64,000 bases of DNA, taken from contig NZ_BAXA01000013.1 of NCBI RefSeq assembly GCF_000698125.1, forward strand, positions 1 to 64,000, read 5' to 3'. Of this stretch, positions 48,061-59,146 are shown in pieces. Made by a program: the position numbers and the translations under genes. Below the pieces are notes generated by a model, which had not been told where the DNA came from, ran no database searches, and saw nothing but the letters and a program-made list of their open reading frames with translations. Positions within the stretch are counted from its first letter, which is position 1. Each line of letters begins with the position of its first letter. The DNA is from Geomicrobium sp. JCM 19038 (GTDB lineage Bacteria > Bacillota > Bacilli > Bacillales > Marinococcaceae).

Positions 48061-48282
48061 TTGACGTTGTTTAAGTACCGACCTGTACGCCTCATCTTTT
48101 TATTTTTTGCATCTTACGGGTCATTAGTTTTATTTCAATCACTATTTGGTGAAATTCGTTGGCTTAATAACCTTGGGTTATCCTTAACTTTGACTGCGTT
48201 TTATATACTGATCGAATACCACGACCAAATTTTTAAAAAGTACGCTGCACAAAAACAAGCAGAGAGAAACGAAGACTACTAA
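48061..48282 (+). CDS. Small membrane protein of unknown function
   Basis: 73 aa with two hydrophobic helices (LIFLFFASYGSLVLF and LSLTLTAFYILIEY) and a charged C-terminal tail KKYAAQKQAERNEDY. TTG start 48061 is supported by AGGAGGGG upstream. I do not recognise a family. It is monocistronic, followed by a terminator. Confidence 0.6.
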   Translation: MTLFKYRPVRLIFLFFASYGSLVLFQSLFGEIRWLNNLGLSLTLTAFYILIEYHDQIFKKYAAQKQAERNEDY

Positions 48283-48314
48283 TTAACAAGCTTCTTCAGC
48301 CCCAATAATACATA

Positions 48315-48341
48315 AGAGCGGGCAACTCGCATGCCCGCTCT
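48315..48341. terminator. Terminator between small membrane gene and popT
   Basis: AGAGCGGGCA / TGCCCGCTCT, 10-bp GC-rich stem between convergent genes; the U tract is weak on the plus side. Confidence 0.65.
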
Positions 48342-48351
48342 CCAACGATCG

Positions 48352-49182
48352 TTACATTTTTTGCCTTTGACTAATTAAATACGAGAACAAGAAACCAATG
48401 ATTAGAAGCAGCACACTCGCAATCACCTGACCGATTGTCTCTGGTATACCAATGAAAAGCACGATAATTGATCCCGCTAAAAGCCCAACAATTCCTGCAT
48501 ACGTGCCTTGTCGGTAGTGCTGCAACAAAAACCGTACAAGCTTCCCAGTAATGAGCACACCAATAACAACACCCATTCCAACCGTGGCGATCACATCAAT
48601 TTGCAAGGCAGTAATCGCATTTGTGGCCGTATAATACGCACCAAGAATCATGAGAATTAACGCGCCACTGATCCCGGGCAACACGAGCGCAATACTTGCA
48701 AGCCACCCAGAAAAGAACAGGAACAAATAATCCGTAAACACTAGATCGGTCATAATCGTCTTTTCTGGTGCAAACACCACGTTCAACATAACGAGGAGGA
48801 TAAAGAACAACACCATCAGTGCGTAATGCTTTCCTTGATAAGGAATATTTTTAGCGTTTCCAAAATGGCGCATTCCACTAAACCAGATAAACGGAAGCAT
48901 TCCAATAACAAGGCCGATAAATAAGAAGTGCGTCGGGACTGGATAGTTATCTAAAAAGAACTGAACCAGTTGAATTGACAATAGAAAACCAATGACAATT
49001 CCGATTCCGACAGGAATTAAGTACAATACAGCTCGCCTAAAATGCTTTGACGTAAGGTCACTAATTGACCCAATAATATTTTCATAAATGCCTACTAACA
49101 TCGCAATGGTACTACTACTTACGCCTGGTACCGTTTCGACCATCCCCATTGCAATGCCTTTCCAAATGTTTTTCCAGTTCAT
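48352..49182 (-). CDS. DUF368 undecaprenyl phosphate translocase (PopT-like)
   Basis: 276 aa, about nine transmembrane segments. Signatures are GMVETVPGVSSSTIAMLVGIY, given by its core VPGVSSSTIAMLVGIY, and the second copy LVLPGISGALILMILGAYY. ATG 49182 follows AAGGAG. DUF368 proteins flip undecaprenyl phosphate back across the membrane for cell-wall synthesis; PopT-type enzymes matter at alkaline pH, in line with an alkaliphile. Confidence 0.85.
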   Translation of the reverse strand: MNWKNIWKGIAMGMVETVPGVSSSTIAMLVGIYENIIGSISDLTSKHFRRAVLYLIPVGIGIVIGFLLSIQLVQFFLDNYPVPTHFLFIGLVIGMLPFIWFSGMRHFGNAKNIPYQGKHYALMVLFFILLVMLNVVFAPEKTIMTDLVFTDYLFLFFSGWLASIALVLPGISGALILMILGAYYTATNAITALQIDVIATVGMGVVIGVLITGKLVRFLLQHYRQGTYAGIVGLLAGSIIVLFIGIPETIGQVIASVLLLIIGFLFSYLISQRQKM

Positions 49183-49228
49183 CCAATTCTCCTTCATGAT
49201 TGTCCGAGACTTAATGCCAAAGAGAACC

Positions 49229-49732
49229 TTACGTATGTAAGAGTTTTGACATGACATATTCATTGTAAAACACATCATCGATGCGTAGCGACTTTCTTTT
49301 TTCACCTTCAATTGTAAATCCACACTTTTTATAAAGCCGTATTGCCCGTTCATTCACTGTTACGACGCTTAACTCCATTCGAACGACACCACGTTGTTTC
49401 GCCCAACTGTCCATGTAGTCAAACAACTTCTGCCCGATACCTTGCCCTCTGTACGACTGCAGCACCCCTATGACAAGTCGGAGGGAATGATTAATTCGAT
49501 GTACTTCTCCCCCAATAGCAATCACGTATCCGATAAGCTTAGTTTCATATTCTGCAAGCACAATCGTCGAATGGCCGTTAGCAATAAAGTGTTGAATCAT
49601 TGATTCTTGCTGTTCAATCGTAAGGTTTCGTTCTCCTGGTTCCATGAGCATAAACGATGCTTCTGATTCAACCGTTGAGATGAGAGTACGTAAACGCTCA
49701 GCATCCTCACGTTGAACTTCTCTTATGTGCAT
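49229..49732 (-). CDS. GNAT family N-acetyltransferase
   Basis: 167 aa, intact. Acetyl-CoA motif GVLQSYRGQGIGQKLFDYM, then VTVNERAIRLYKKCGFTIEGEKR, a YhhY/SpeG-like pattern. GGAGAAGG precedes the ATG. The acceptor is unknown. It lies 46 nt upstream of popT on the same strand and may be co-transcribed. Confidence 0.85.
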   Translation of the reverse strand: MHIREVQREDAERLRTLISTVESEASFMLMEPGERNLTIEQQESMIQHFIANGHSTIVLAEYETKLIGYVIAIGGEVHRINHSLRLVIGVLQSYRGQGIGQKLFDYMDSWAKQRGVVRMELSVVTVNERAIRLYKKCGFTIEGEKRKSLRIDDVFYNEYVMSKLLHT

Positions 49733-49873
49733 ACGCCTTCTCCTCCGTTCAAGTAGCCCTCCCTATTTAAAAAACAACATGACCTTTCTAGTAAACTTTC
49801 TTATCTTATTATACGTCACCTTACTCTATTCGTTTCACCTGTTCCCAAACTCTTTACAATTCCTTCCTGTTAA

Positions 49874-49919
49874 AAGACACGTTAACATAGGCTCTAAACC
49901 TTTCGTTAACGTGTCTTTA
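49874..49919 (-). terminator. Terminator of the PfpI-family gene
   Basis: AAAGACACGTTAAC / GTTAACGTGTCTTT, 14-bp perfect stem with an 18-base loop, immediately after the stop at 49920. Confidence 0.75.
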
Positions 49920-50540
49920 TCACTCATCGATTTCGATCGTTCGTGCGGTTCGCTTCGCCGTTTCCTCATCAAACAACCTTTCGACGACATGCAATGACAT
50001 TTGAATGCCTGCAGAGATCCCGGCAGAAGTTATGACTTGCCCCGCATCGACATACTTTACTCCACGAATGACTTCAACATCTTCAAAGGTATGCTCTAGC
50101 ATCGATAAGGCTACCCGGTTCGTCGTCGCTTGCTTACCTGACAATAAGCCTGCTTGCCCGAGGAAAAAGGCTCCTGTACACACTGAAGCGACGAGCTGTT
50201 CACGATGAACGTTAATCCAATTAATTATCTTTTTATTCTGCTGCACAAGTTGCATCGCTTTAAGGGGACCACCTGGTACAATAATAATGTCAAAAGCAGG
50301 ATGATTATTAAAACAATAATCAGGTGTTACACGTAAGCCATTGTGTGCAGTTACCGTTTGACCGTCTTCTGATACCGTACTAACGCGGAAAGGCTTAGAA
50401 TCTAATTGATTCGTAAATAACTTGTTCACATCGCTTTCTTTAAAGACCGTTAAGTTAAACACTTCAAATGGCCCTGCGAAATCTAACACATCAACATAAT
50501 CAAATAGCAAGATCCCAACCTCGTACGTTTTCTGCATCAT
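49920..50540 (-). CDS. DJ-1/PfpI family protein
   Basis: 206 aa from ATG 50540 (GGGGTGA upstream). The glutamine amidotransferase-like fold shows FDYVDVLDFAGPFEVF, IIVPGGPLKAM and the nucleophile elbow VCTGAFFLGQAGLL with Cys, plus the usual VTSAGISAG-type loop (VITSAGISAG). It resembles isonitrile hydratase/ThiJ proteins. The activity is unknown; the family has hydratase, glyoxalase and chaperone members. Confidence 0.85.
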   Translation of the reverse strand: MMQKTYEVGILLFDYVDVLDFAGPFEVFNLTVFKESDVNKLFTNQLDSKPFRVSTVSEDGQTVTAHNGLRVTPDYCFNNHPAFDIIIVPGGPLKAMQLVQQNKKIINWINVHREQLVASVCTGAFFLGQAGLLSGKQATTNRVALSMLEHTFEDVEVIRGVKYVDAGQVITSAGISAGIQMSLHVVERLFDEETAKRTARTIEIDE

Positions 50541-50625
50541 TTCACCCCTTTGTTTCATAATACCCCATGACGGTATATAAAAATGACACAAAACTGTGAA
50601 TTTTACTCGCGATCATCTTGAATAC

Positions 50626-51111
50626 CTACCACACTTGGTCTAATTGAGGCGCATAAAACTCGAGTGCCTTTTTATAACGTAAAATCTCTGCATCGTTCGT
50701 CGTTTCAGTGATGCATTGCAGCAGTAGTTGCGTTGTAGATTCATAGTTTCCTAGATTGTATAACGTTAATGCATGAAATACCTTTAACGCATAGTCATTA
50801 GGAAACGACTCAATGCCTTTTCTTAACGTTTTATCAGATTCCTTATACATCCCAAGTGTACGATATGTACTTCCTAGCCCCAAGTATGCTCCTTGTAAGT
50901 CTTCGCTTGATAAGCCCTCTTGTATCGCTTTTTCATAATAGCCAACCGCTTCTCGCTCATTCCCTTGCGAATCACAATTGGATGCATAATGATAGTAAAC
51001 GTCACCATGGCAATTCGTGTTACTTATAAGGTCATTAAGGATTACATTCGATTCCGCAAACTTTCCTTGCTTTTGCAGTTCTAGTGCTTCTTCTAGTTGC
51101 TTTTTGCTCAT
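50626..51111 (-). CDS. Tetratricopeptide repeat protein
   Basis: 161 aa with four TPR-like helical pairs, for example YYHYASNCDSQGNEREAVGYY and AYLGLGSTYRTLGMYKESD, shown by GLGSTYRTLGMYKESD. It is a small soluble scaffold protein common in Bacillus, sometimes called tetratrico peptide repeat group 5. GGAGCG precedes the ATG. Partner unknown. Confidence 0.85.
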   Translation of the reverse strand: MSKKQLEEALELQKQGKFAESNVILNDLISNTNCHGDVYYHYASNCDSQGNEREAVGYYEKAIQEGLSSEDLQGAYLGLGSTYRTLGMYKESDKTLRKGIESFPNDYALKVFHALTLYNLGNYESTTQLLLQCITETTNDAEILRYKKALEFYAPQLDQVW

Positions 51112-51126
51112 TGTTATCGCTCCTAT

Positions 51127-51790
51127 GTTTCATATCGTAAAACACCATTCACCGTTTTTCATAATAGGAATCTTCTTATTGTCACTCAAGCCATAAACAT
51201 CCATGATTTCATCACCAATCATCACAATCTTGATGGCACCACGACGCTACTGGATCTTTTTCGTACAATTTTAGAATGTCACCTAGAAGTTCATTTAAAC
51301 GATGAAACGCCTGATCACTTTCTAGATCTGGAAAAATTGCATTTGCCCACGCAACTGTCGGCGCGTTAACGACGACCCATTTGTTTCGATTTTCCATTCC
51401 AACTTTGCGAATCGGTGCCATTGCTTTTGCTTTAACCTCTATGAGCTTGGCAGCTTTTTTTCGTAGCAAATTCGACTCTAGCTTTTCAAACGACGGTGCT
51501 GTTATTGAGATCGTGGAGTAACCAGCTTCTAGATCCGTCCACTCGGATTGTACGAGTGAATCAGGATAATGATGTATGTACGGACTACCTATGTAATGAG
51601 CCCGAGCAAGCTCAACTTCTGGATCACGCAAATCTAGCTTCACATACGATGCACCTGACAAATAAGCTTCTTTTGTTATTTCACGAACCAACGGCAAATG
51701 TTCAGGGTTGAAGTTCACTTTAATAAGATCACCAGACTGCACAGCAATTCCATTTTTAACAATAACCTTTGCATACGTTGATAATTGCAT
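51127..51790 (-). pseudogene. Truncated M29 aminopeptidase with unrelated tail
   Basis: From ATG 51790 the first ~185 residues match the N-terminal half of AmpS/PepS M29 aminopeptidases (NRNKWVVVNAPTVAWANAIFPD, given by its core VVNAPTVAWANAIFPD, ending KDPVASW). Similarity stops exactly there and a stop follows at 51212. The catalytic metal-binding C-terminal half is missing. Another frame continues GAIKIVMIGDEIMDVYGLSD to a stop at 51127 and looks like the end of a different gene, as if a deletion fused two genes. Confidence 0.6.
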
Positions 51791-51860
51791 TGAACACCCC
51801 ACATAAGAATATGGCTACCTTTCACTTTCGCTAGGCACTACTTAAATCCTTTTATTCCAC

Positions 51861-51899
51861 AACAAAGGAAGCTCGGTACAACACCGAGCTTCCTTTGTT
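51861..51899. terminator. Terminator of the lipoprotein gene
   Basis: CAAAGGAAGCTCGGT / ACCGAGCTTCCTTTG, 15-bp perfect stem with a 5-base loop, next to the stop at 51905. Confidence 0.8.
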
Positions 51900-51904
51900 T
51901 GCGT

Positions 51905-52275
51905 TTAACGTATTCTCTGCACAGTCGTGACAGAAATTTCATCTTTTTGTTCTGCCTCGATATCATCAGTCTGATCAACACCGATCCAACCTTGCAGTGT
52001 GTCTCCTGTTTGTAGTTCTTCTATTGAAATAATCTCCTCATCTTCATCTAAGATAATTCCTGATTCAGGGTGAAGTTGAAGTATGATTTCTTCACTTGAA
52101 GTCTGAGATAACACTAGAAGATTAAGCGTCTGATCGTCATCACTCAATTGAATATCTACAATTGTACCATCTACTGTTGGTTCGTTTGTAGGTGCTGGGC
52201 TCCCGAATGCACCACAAGCAGATAGTAGCATTGCCGTACTTAGGAAGAATAGAATTGCTTTGCTTCGAATCGATC
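51905..52275 (-). CDS. Small secreted lipoprotein, N-terminus frameshifted
   Basis: The mature part (~105 aa) is acidic with no known domain: TIVDIQLSDDDQTLNLLVLS suggests an OB-like beta fold. A lipobox LLSACG follows the hydrophobic stretch AILFFLSTAM, which can be read only after a frame change near 52265; GTG/ATC codons upstream supply the start (MTIDSK). It would be lipidated at Cys and anchored outside the membrane. Exact start is uncertain; the first in-frame ATG (52231) would cut the signal peptide. Confidence 0.55.
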
Positions 52276-52326
52276 GTCACCCTCTTCGTATCTTTTCTAT
52301 TCGTCTCTACCCGCCTAAGTGATCAA

Positions 52327-53019
52327 TTAACCTTCTTCTTTCGAATACGCTGACAATGGTTGATACTGAAAATGATGAGTGACAATCTGTGGCACCTCGG
52401 ACAAGTCCTCGATAACGACATCCGCAAACTGTAACTCTCCTTCTTGAGCAAAATCAAAACGGCAACCAATCGAAAGAAGATTATTGTCTTTAGCCGCTTG
52501 AATATCCGACATCCGATCACCAATCATGATCGCTTGTGTTACGAAATGCTCTTTGAGAATGGTTTTTACTAAGTCACTTTTACTCAAGGATTCAATTTGT
52601 TCAATGCTATATGTACCTGCAACAAAACGATCCAATGCAAAATGGGAAACGATTGATTCTAAGTACTTCTTCAAACCATTACTTGCAACGAATATCTGAA
52701 TATCATTTGCCTTTAGTTTTTCAAGTACGTCTAACGCATTTGGATACAATGCGCCTAAACCCTCTCCAATATTACGGATAAGTCGTTCTAAAAAATACTG
52801 ATCACTATACATTCTTGTTGCTCCAGAGCAGTCAGGAAGCAGTGTTTCCCATACTTTAGGTAGAGGAACCCCCATTATATCCCGGTACAATTGAAGTGGG
52901 GTTTCACCTTCCCATTCACCTTGTAGACGTAACTGTTCGAACGTATCTTCTAATGATGTTTCTAAAATTCGATCTGTTTGAAATAAGGTTCCATCCATAT
53001 CAAAAATAACTGCTTTCAT
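52327..53019 (-). CDS. HAD-superfamily hydrolase (phosphoglycolate phosphatase-like)
   Basis: 230 aa. Motif I is IFDMDGTLFQTD, a helical cap follows, motif II VASNGLKKYL, motif III Lys (SKSDLV) and motif IV MIGDRMSDIQAAKDN. It dephosphorylates a small phosphate ester; the substrate is unknown. Start is ambiguous between ATG 53019 and ATG 53034; neither has a clear Shine-Dalgarno sequence. Confidence 0.82.
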   Translation of the reverse strand: MKAVIFDMDGTLFQTDRILETSLEDTFEQLRLQGEWEGETPLQLYRDIMGVPLPKVWETLLPDCSGATRMYSDQYFLERLIRNIGEGLGALYPNALDVLEKLKANDIQIFVASNGLKKYLESIVSHFALDRFVAGTYSIEQIESLSKSDLVKTILKEHFVTQAIMIGDRMSDIQAAKDNNLLSIGCRFDFAQEGELQFADVVIEDLSEVPQIVTHHFQYQPLSAYSKEEG

Positions 53020-53145
53020 TCTCACACATCCCATAAGATCAATTCTTCATTTTCTTAATTGTAAAGACTCATACTTCCCGTACAATTACATTTTCATTAG
53101 TATTGTGATGATTACAACTTCTTTGTAGTATGCTACTACTAGGAG

Positions 53146-53531
53146 GTGATCATCATCAAACGACTCCCAGAGTTTCTTTTGCTTGGCGTAGGGCTTACGT
53201 TGCAACTGTTTGTCACTGCGGTTCTACTTATCAGCTTATCGTTTGCAACGGTTTCAGCACAACTCCCATTGCCGGGTGTCGGCACACAAGCATTCGCCTG
53301 GTTCGTATTCGCCGTTCATTTCATCGGACTCATACTCGTAATTATTACTACATTGCACATTAAGAAATCGACGCGTAAAGCAGGACTGCGCTTGTTAATC
53401 ATTGGCGCTACCATGCTCATTGTGACACTTGGGCAACGCTCATTCAATCGGTGTTGTTTATTGTTGCTGGCGTATTATTTATGGTGCGACTTCAAGATCG
53501 GGCACCAACAACTGCTGCAGGATCAGCCTAA
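53146..53531 (+). CDS. Small four-helix membrane protein (DUF4064-like), frameshifted
   Basis: About 128 aa. Four hydrophobic segments with RLPEFLLLGVGLTLQLF at the start. The frame breaks near 53433 in a G run; one G gives TLGATLIQSVLFIVAGVLF and the natural end TTAAGSA. The only regular start (GTG 53146) lies inside AGGAGGTG, so the real start may be a few codons later. It resembles DUF4064 proteins of Bacillus; function unknown. Confidence 0.55.
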
Positions 53532-53553
53532 ATTTCCCTTCAACCAAACATAC

Positions 53554-53589
53554 TTAAAACGCTCATGAGAATGCTCATGAGCGTTTTAA
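53554..53589. terminator. Bidirectional terminator
   Basis: TTAAAACGCTCATGAG / CTCATGAGCGTTTTAA, 16-bp perfect stem between convergent genes. Confidence 0.9.
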
Positions 53590-53595
53590 CGTCCG

Positions 53596-55182
53596 TCACT
53601 CTTTAATGCTTGCATTCCAAACGACTGGGGCTTCAAACAATTCAAAGCCTTCAACATCCTCATGGACAGCGACAAATGAATCGTAATGCCCGAGTACAGT
53701 CGAAGAGCCGATTTCATATAAGTACTGCTGCACGTTCGCCCACTCCTCAGCTGCTTCCTCTTGTGATGCTGCTTCGCGAACAGCCATTAACCCTGACCTT
53801 ACTTGTTCATCATCAAGACCCGCCCATTCTGGTGTAACAGCTAAAAGCTGTGGTGGCGTTAATTGGTAACCCGTGCTCGCCAAAAACAAATCCCAGCGAC
53901 TACGATCATCCTTCGTTTCTAAAAACGTCGCAAAATCAAATGTATCTACGGAAACATTCATACCGATGTTGCGCAATTGCTCTTGAATAACGAGAGAACC
54001 ATTATACATTTCATTGTAGTCAGGTGTTGTAAGAATCGTAATTTCTTCACCATCATAATCCGTTTCTTTTAGGAGTTGCATCGCTAAATCAGGATCCGCT
54101 TGGTTGTAATAGTCGGCCCCAGCATCGGTCGCCCACTGCTCCTGATTTTCATTTAAATACCCAGGATCAAGAGAGAACAATTCGGGCAGCGGATAACTTG
54201 CAAGCATAATTTCCTCGTTATCGAGTGCCGCAAGTACGACATGTCGAAGCTCTTCATCTGATAAAACACCTTCGTTCGTATTGAAAAACGCCGTTAACGT
54301 CCCCCCAGGAACCGATTCAATCTCAATGCTTTCATCTTCTTCAAGTAAATCGTAGTTTTCTAACGGAATACTGTCGGCAATGTCATAAAGGCCAGTCTGC
54401 AAGCCCGATATTCTCGTGAAATGATCCGACACGAAGTGATATGTTAACGCCTCTGTTGGCGCATTAATTTCTCCTGTAAAACCACTTGGCTCCCCTTCTA
54501 AAGACTGAAAATCATCATTTCGAACGAGACGGATGTACTGATCTTGTTGCCAATCATCGAATTGATACGGTCCTGTGCCTACGTATTCTTCGAAGCCATC
54601 TGCAGATGCGGATTCAACAATCTCTTTTGGCATAATCGATGGGAATTGTGCTTGTGAAGCTAACAGAATAAGAACGTCTGACGTGGCTTGCTCGACTGTT
54701 AATTCCACAGTATAACGATCTACTTCAGTGAACGTCGCACCGTCTAACAATTCTTTCGCTCTGGAGGAAACTGTTAACCAGCGATTCATCGATGCGACCA
54801 CATCTTCTGCTGTCATTTCCTCCCCATTGTGAAATTGAATACCTTTACGAAGCGCAATCGTATACGTTTTACCATCATCACTTAACTCATAAGACTCCGC
54901 TAATATCGGTTGCGGCTCATAGTTCCCATCTAATTGAAACAGCTGTTGATAAATGTTTCCTGCAATATCGAGCGCAACCGCAGAAACCGTCTGCGCAGTA
55001 TCAAGCGTAGGCGGTTGAGCCGTTTGGGCAATGTTCAATTCATCTCGAACGCTTTGCTCTTGCTCTACCTCACTGCTCTCGCTTTCACTTGCACTTTCCT
55101 CAACTGCACTAGGTGAACTACAAGCAACAAGCGCCCCTAAAACGACCGCTGTTCCAAAAGTTGTTATGCCCCGTCTTTTCAT
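53596..55182 (-). CDS. Oligopeptide ABC transporter substrate-binding lipoprotein (orphan)
   Basis: 528 aa, intact. Signal peptide with lipobox LGALVACSS, an acidic serine/glutamate-rich linker, then an SBP_bac_5 domain (YTIALRKGIQFHNGEEMTAEDV, given by LRKGIQFHNGEEMTAEDV, and GTGPYQFDDW). It binds oligopeptides or similar ligands outside the membrane. No permease or ATPase genes are adjacent, so it must use a transporter encoded elsewhere. GGAGATTG precedes the ATG. Confidence 0.92.
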   Translation of the reverse strand: MKRRGITTFGTAVVLGALVACSSPSAVEESASESESSEVEQEQSVRDELNIAQTAQPPTLDTAQTVSAVALDIAGNIYQQLFQLDGNYEPQPILAESYELSDDGKTYTIALRKGIQFHNGEEMTAEDVVASMNRWLTVSSRAKELLDGATFTEVDRYTVELTVEQATSDVLILLASQAQFPSIMPKEIVESASADGFEEYVGTGPYQFDDWQQDQYIRLVRNDDFQSLEGEPSGFTGEINAPTEALTYHFVSDHFTRISGLQTGLYDIADSIPLENYDLLEEDESIEIESVPGGTLTAFFNTNEGVLSDEELRHVVLAALDNEEIMLASYPLPELFSLDPGYLNENQEQWATDAGADYYNQADPDLAMQLLKETDYDGEEITILTTPDYNEMYNGSLVIQEQLRNIGMNVSVDTFDFATFLETKDDRSRWDLFLASTGYQLTPPQLLAVTPEWAGLDDEQVRSGLMAVREAASQEEAAEEWANVQQYLYEIGSSTVLGHYDSFVAVHEDVEGFELFEAPVVWNASIKE

Positions 55183-55286
55183 TCAATCTCCTCTAATCTA
55201 TATGTATTCTTACCTATTTAGTAGGCTTAATACGTTCAGTCTAGACAGAAAAGTGAAATAAGTCAATGAGCAACGAACATCTAGAA

Positions 55287-55314
55287 GGGAGTTGTCCATG
55301 AAAGAACAACTCCC
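55287..55314 (-). terminator. Hairpin downstream of the small Cys protein
   Basis: GGGAGTTGT / ACAACTCCC, 9-bp stem, 10-base loop. The U tract is weak, so it is a possible terminator of the thiC unit. Confidence 0.4.
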
Positions 55315-55327
55315 GCGTATGCAACTA

Positions 55328-55501
55328 TTAATAATAAAGTACTTCTACTTTATTACACGTTAAACAGCGTCTCATCAACTCATCTCCACTAAAATGATGC
55401 GAACACTGCTGTTGAATGTGTTCAAGCGTTGCTTCAAGTTGTTCTACTTCGACTTTCTTCTCTTCAATGAGGTGCTCGATTTGCTTCACTCTACCATCCA
55501 T
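55328..55501 (-). CDS. Small Cys/His protein downstream of thiC
   Basis: 57 aa from ATG 55501, with CAGGAGGG upstream. It begins with a charged coiled-coil-like helix (VKQIEHLIEEKKVEVEQLEA) and ends with CSHHF...RRCLTCNKVEVLYY, three cysteines and two histidines that could bind zinc or iron. It starts 16 nt after the thiC stop and is likely co-transcribed. No family recognised. Confidence 0.65.
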   Translation of the reverse strand: MDGRVKQIEHLIEEKKVEVEQLEATLEHIQQQCSHHFSGDELMRRCLTCNKVEVLYY

Positions 55502-55516
55502 CGATTTCCCTCCTGA

Positions 55517-57281
<1,765 letters not shown>

Positions 57282-57331
57282 TTAAGCCTCTCCTTCAAAC
57301 TAATTCCTAAAGGACGAGATCAAGAGCATAC

Positions 57332-57364
57332 AAAAAACCAGATCGCAATAAATCGACCTGGTTT
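57332..57364 (-). terminator. Riboswitch expression-platform terminator
   Basis: AAACCAGGTCG / CGATCTGGTTTTTT on the minus strand, between the TPP aptamer and thiC. Confidence 0.8.
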
Positions 57365-57393
57365 ATCCATACAAGAAGTAATGACTCATAGAT

Positions 57394-57488
57394 AACTTCC
57401 CTACGCTGGCATGATCCAGATCAGGTCCGAAGAGTCAAGAAGCTTCATTGCGCTTCCCTCTCAGCCCAGCTCATTGGGCTCCCCTAGT
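57394..57488 (-). ncRNA. TPP riboswitch (THI element)
   Basis: On the minus strand the THI box runs from GGGGAGCCCAATGAGCTGGGCTGAGAGGG, of which GGGCTGAGAGGG is the conserved core, to CCTGATCTGGATCATGCCAG followed by CGTAGGGAA. Both conserved halves of the aptamer are present about 110 bases before thiC. Thiamine pyrophosphate binding should favour the terminator at 57332 and shut off thiC. Confidence 0.95.
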
Positions 57489-57577
57489 TAAGGTTATTTA
57501 ATTCTGGCACAAGTATAGAATGGATTGAATAATAAGTCAAATCAGAATTTATCTGAGGAGGTGCAACTTCTTATTGA

Positions 57578-58494
57578 TTATTGCGGATCAGGTGTGAATA
57601 GTTGCTGGAACTTCCGTTCATCAACATCTTCGTTTTCCAATTCAATAATCATAAAGCTCCATTGATCTTCCGTTGGTTGTTGAACGAAGAACGGAATTCC
57701 CTTGCCTACAACGTGGCTCCTAACTTCTAAGGCTTGACTCATCTTATCATTGTTAAAGCCAAAGTTATCAAACGTGTACACGTCTCCTGATTGCTCCACA
57801 ACATGGATGGCAAATAATGCTGTTCTCGAAGGGGGCACATTAGTCGTACCTGGATTCCTCCGGATAAAAGGTTCAACAACGACATGATCCACTTCTTGCC
57901 AAGTTGCTTCTTGCCGCTCCGCGAATGATACGATCGACACGCCATCATGATCAATCACACGAACATGATCCCATGATATAAAAATCAACAGAGGCAACAT
58001 CAGTAAGCTCGTAAAGAAGGGAATAAGCACACGTTTTTGTTTTATACCTTCACCAGACATAAGCGGAGCTACTGATATAATAAAGACGATAAACAGAATA
58101 ACGATCAGCCACATGAATGAGTCATTCGCGTACAACATCATATAAAGCTCATCGCCTCGATTTAACGTATTTTCTTGAAGATCAAATAACCACATGAATC
58201 CGCCTATAGAGAAAGGTAAAAACAAGGCAAGATAAAAGAAAATCCGAGTATGATACCACAATCGTTGCTTAAGATTATGAAATCCATTTCGTACGCCAGT
58301 TCCTAAAAACCATACCGGAATTACAAACGTGAGTTGTATAAACAGATAGAATAAGATTTCACCTTCCTCAAACAAAGGATCGATCATTATGAAGGCCATC
58401 ACCACGCAAACGCTTGTAAGCTAAAGCCAACAATGACACGCCAAGACCTAATCTTTGCTACTCCCTCACGCTTTTCAGTAGAAGTTTCACTCAT
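57578..58494 (-). CDS. Membrane protein of unknown function, frameshifted
   Basis: About 305 aa. Five or so hydrophobic helices in the first half, then a soluble ~130-residue tail beginning ISWDHVRVIDHDGVSIVSF, which resembles a PH-like (YcxB/DUF5673-type) beta domain. ATG 58494 after GGAGGGGG is the likely start; the frame changes near 58405 (one base gives QAFAVVMAFIMIDP). Family not recognised. It ends about 90 bases before the TPP riboswitch on the same strand. Confidence 0.55.
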
Positions 58495-58639
58495 CACTGA
58501 TTCCCCCTCCATCGTTATTACCTACGTTTCGGAAAAGGAAAAAGTTTCTAGTGCATTAAAATTGAGAGAGAAATCATCCTAGACATACCAAGCCTTTAGA
58601 GGTTTTTGATAAAGTTTAATCAACCAGCTGAGGATTTCA

Positions 58640-59115
58640 CCAATAAAATATACTGAGATAAATGTTCCGAAACCAATCGCCCCTTGCCCCTAACGATGTG
58701 CGACTATGCATGTCACTCCTTAATGAAATGGACGACATGAAGCAACGAGTTACCGAAAATGAGAACGGAGATGCCGGCACACATCGTGTCTCTTCGTCTT
58801 GTTCAAATTTTTTATTAGATTATATTAAACAGCATCGCAAACACTACCACCACTTGAAAGCTTATCATTAACAGAAAATATTAAGAGTGCTTTTCAAAAT
58901 AAGCAAGTAGAACCAAACGTTATTATTGATGCAAAGATATTCAAATGGTCATCCAGCTAGTAAGCCAAGAAATGGGTGCCTCTGTTATTCCAGTCCAGTG
59001 CCTATCAATACCATATGACTCCATTACACTTAGACCGATTAAGGATTTTGATGATGTGATGGGACCTTCCATTATTAAATTGAAAGACTCACATCAATCT
59101 GTCGCCGCACGACAA
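58640..59115 (+). pseudogene. Relic of a LysR-type regulator
   Basis: Pieces in several frames follow LysR order: NQSPLAPNDV and SLLNEMDDMKQRVTENENG (linker helix), CSNFLLDYIKQHRKHY, PPLESLSLTENIKSAF, and finally IQLVSQEMGASVIPVQCLS with LRPIKDFDDV of the effector domain. The helix-turn-helix region and central effector segments are missing. It faces gltS and may be its lost regulator. Confidence 0.6.
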
Positions 59116-59146
59116 TTTTGGCAACTGATAACCAAAACATCACAAC

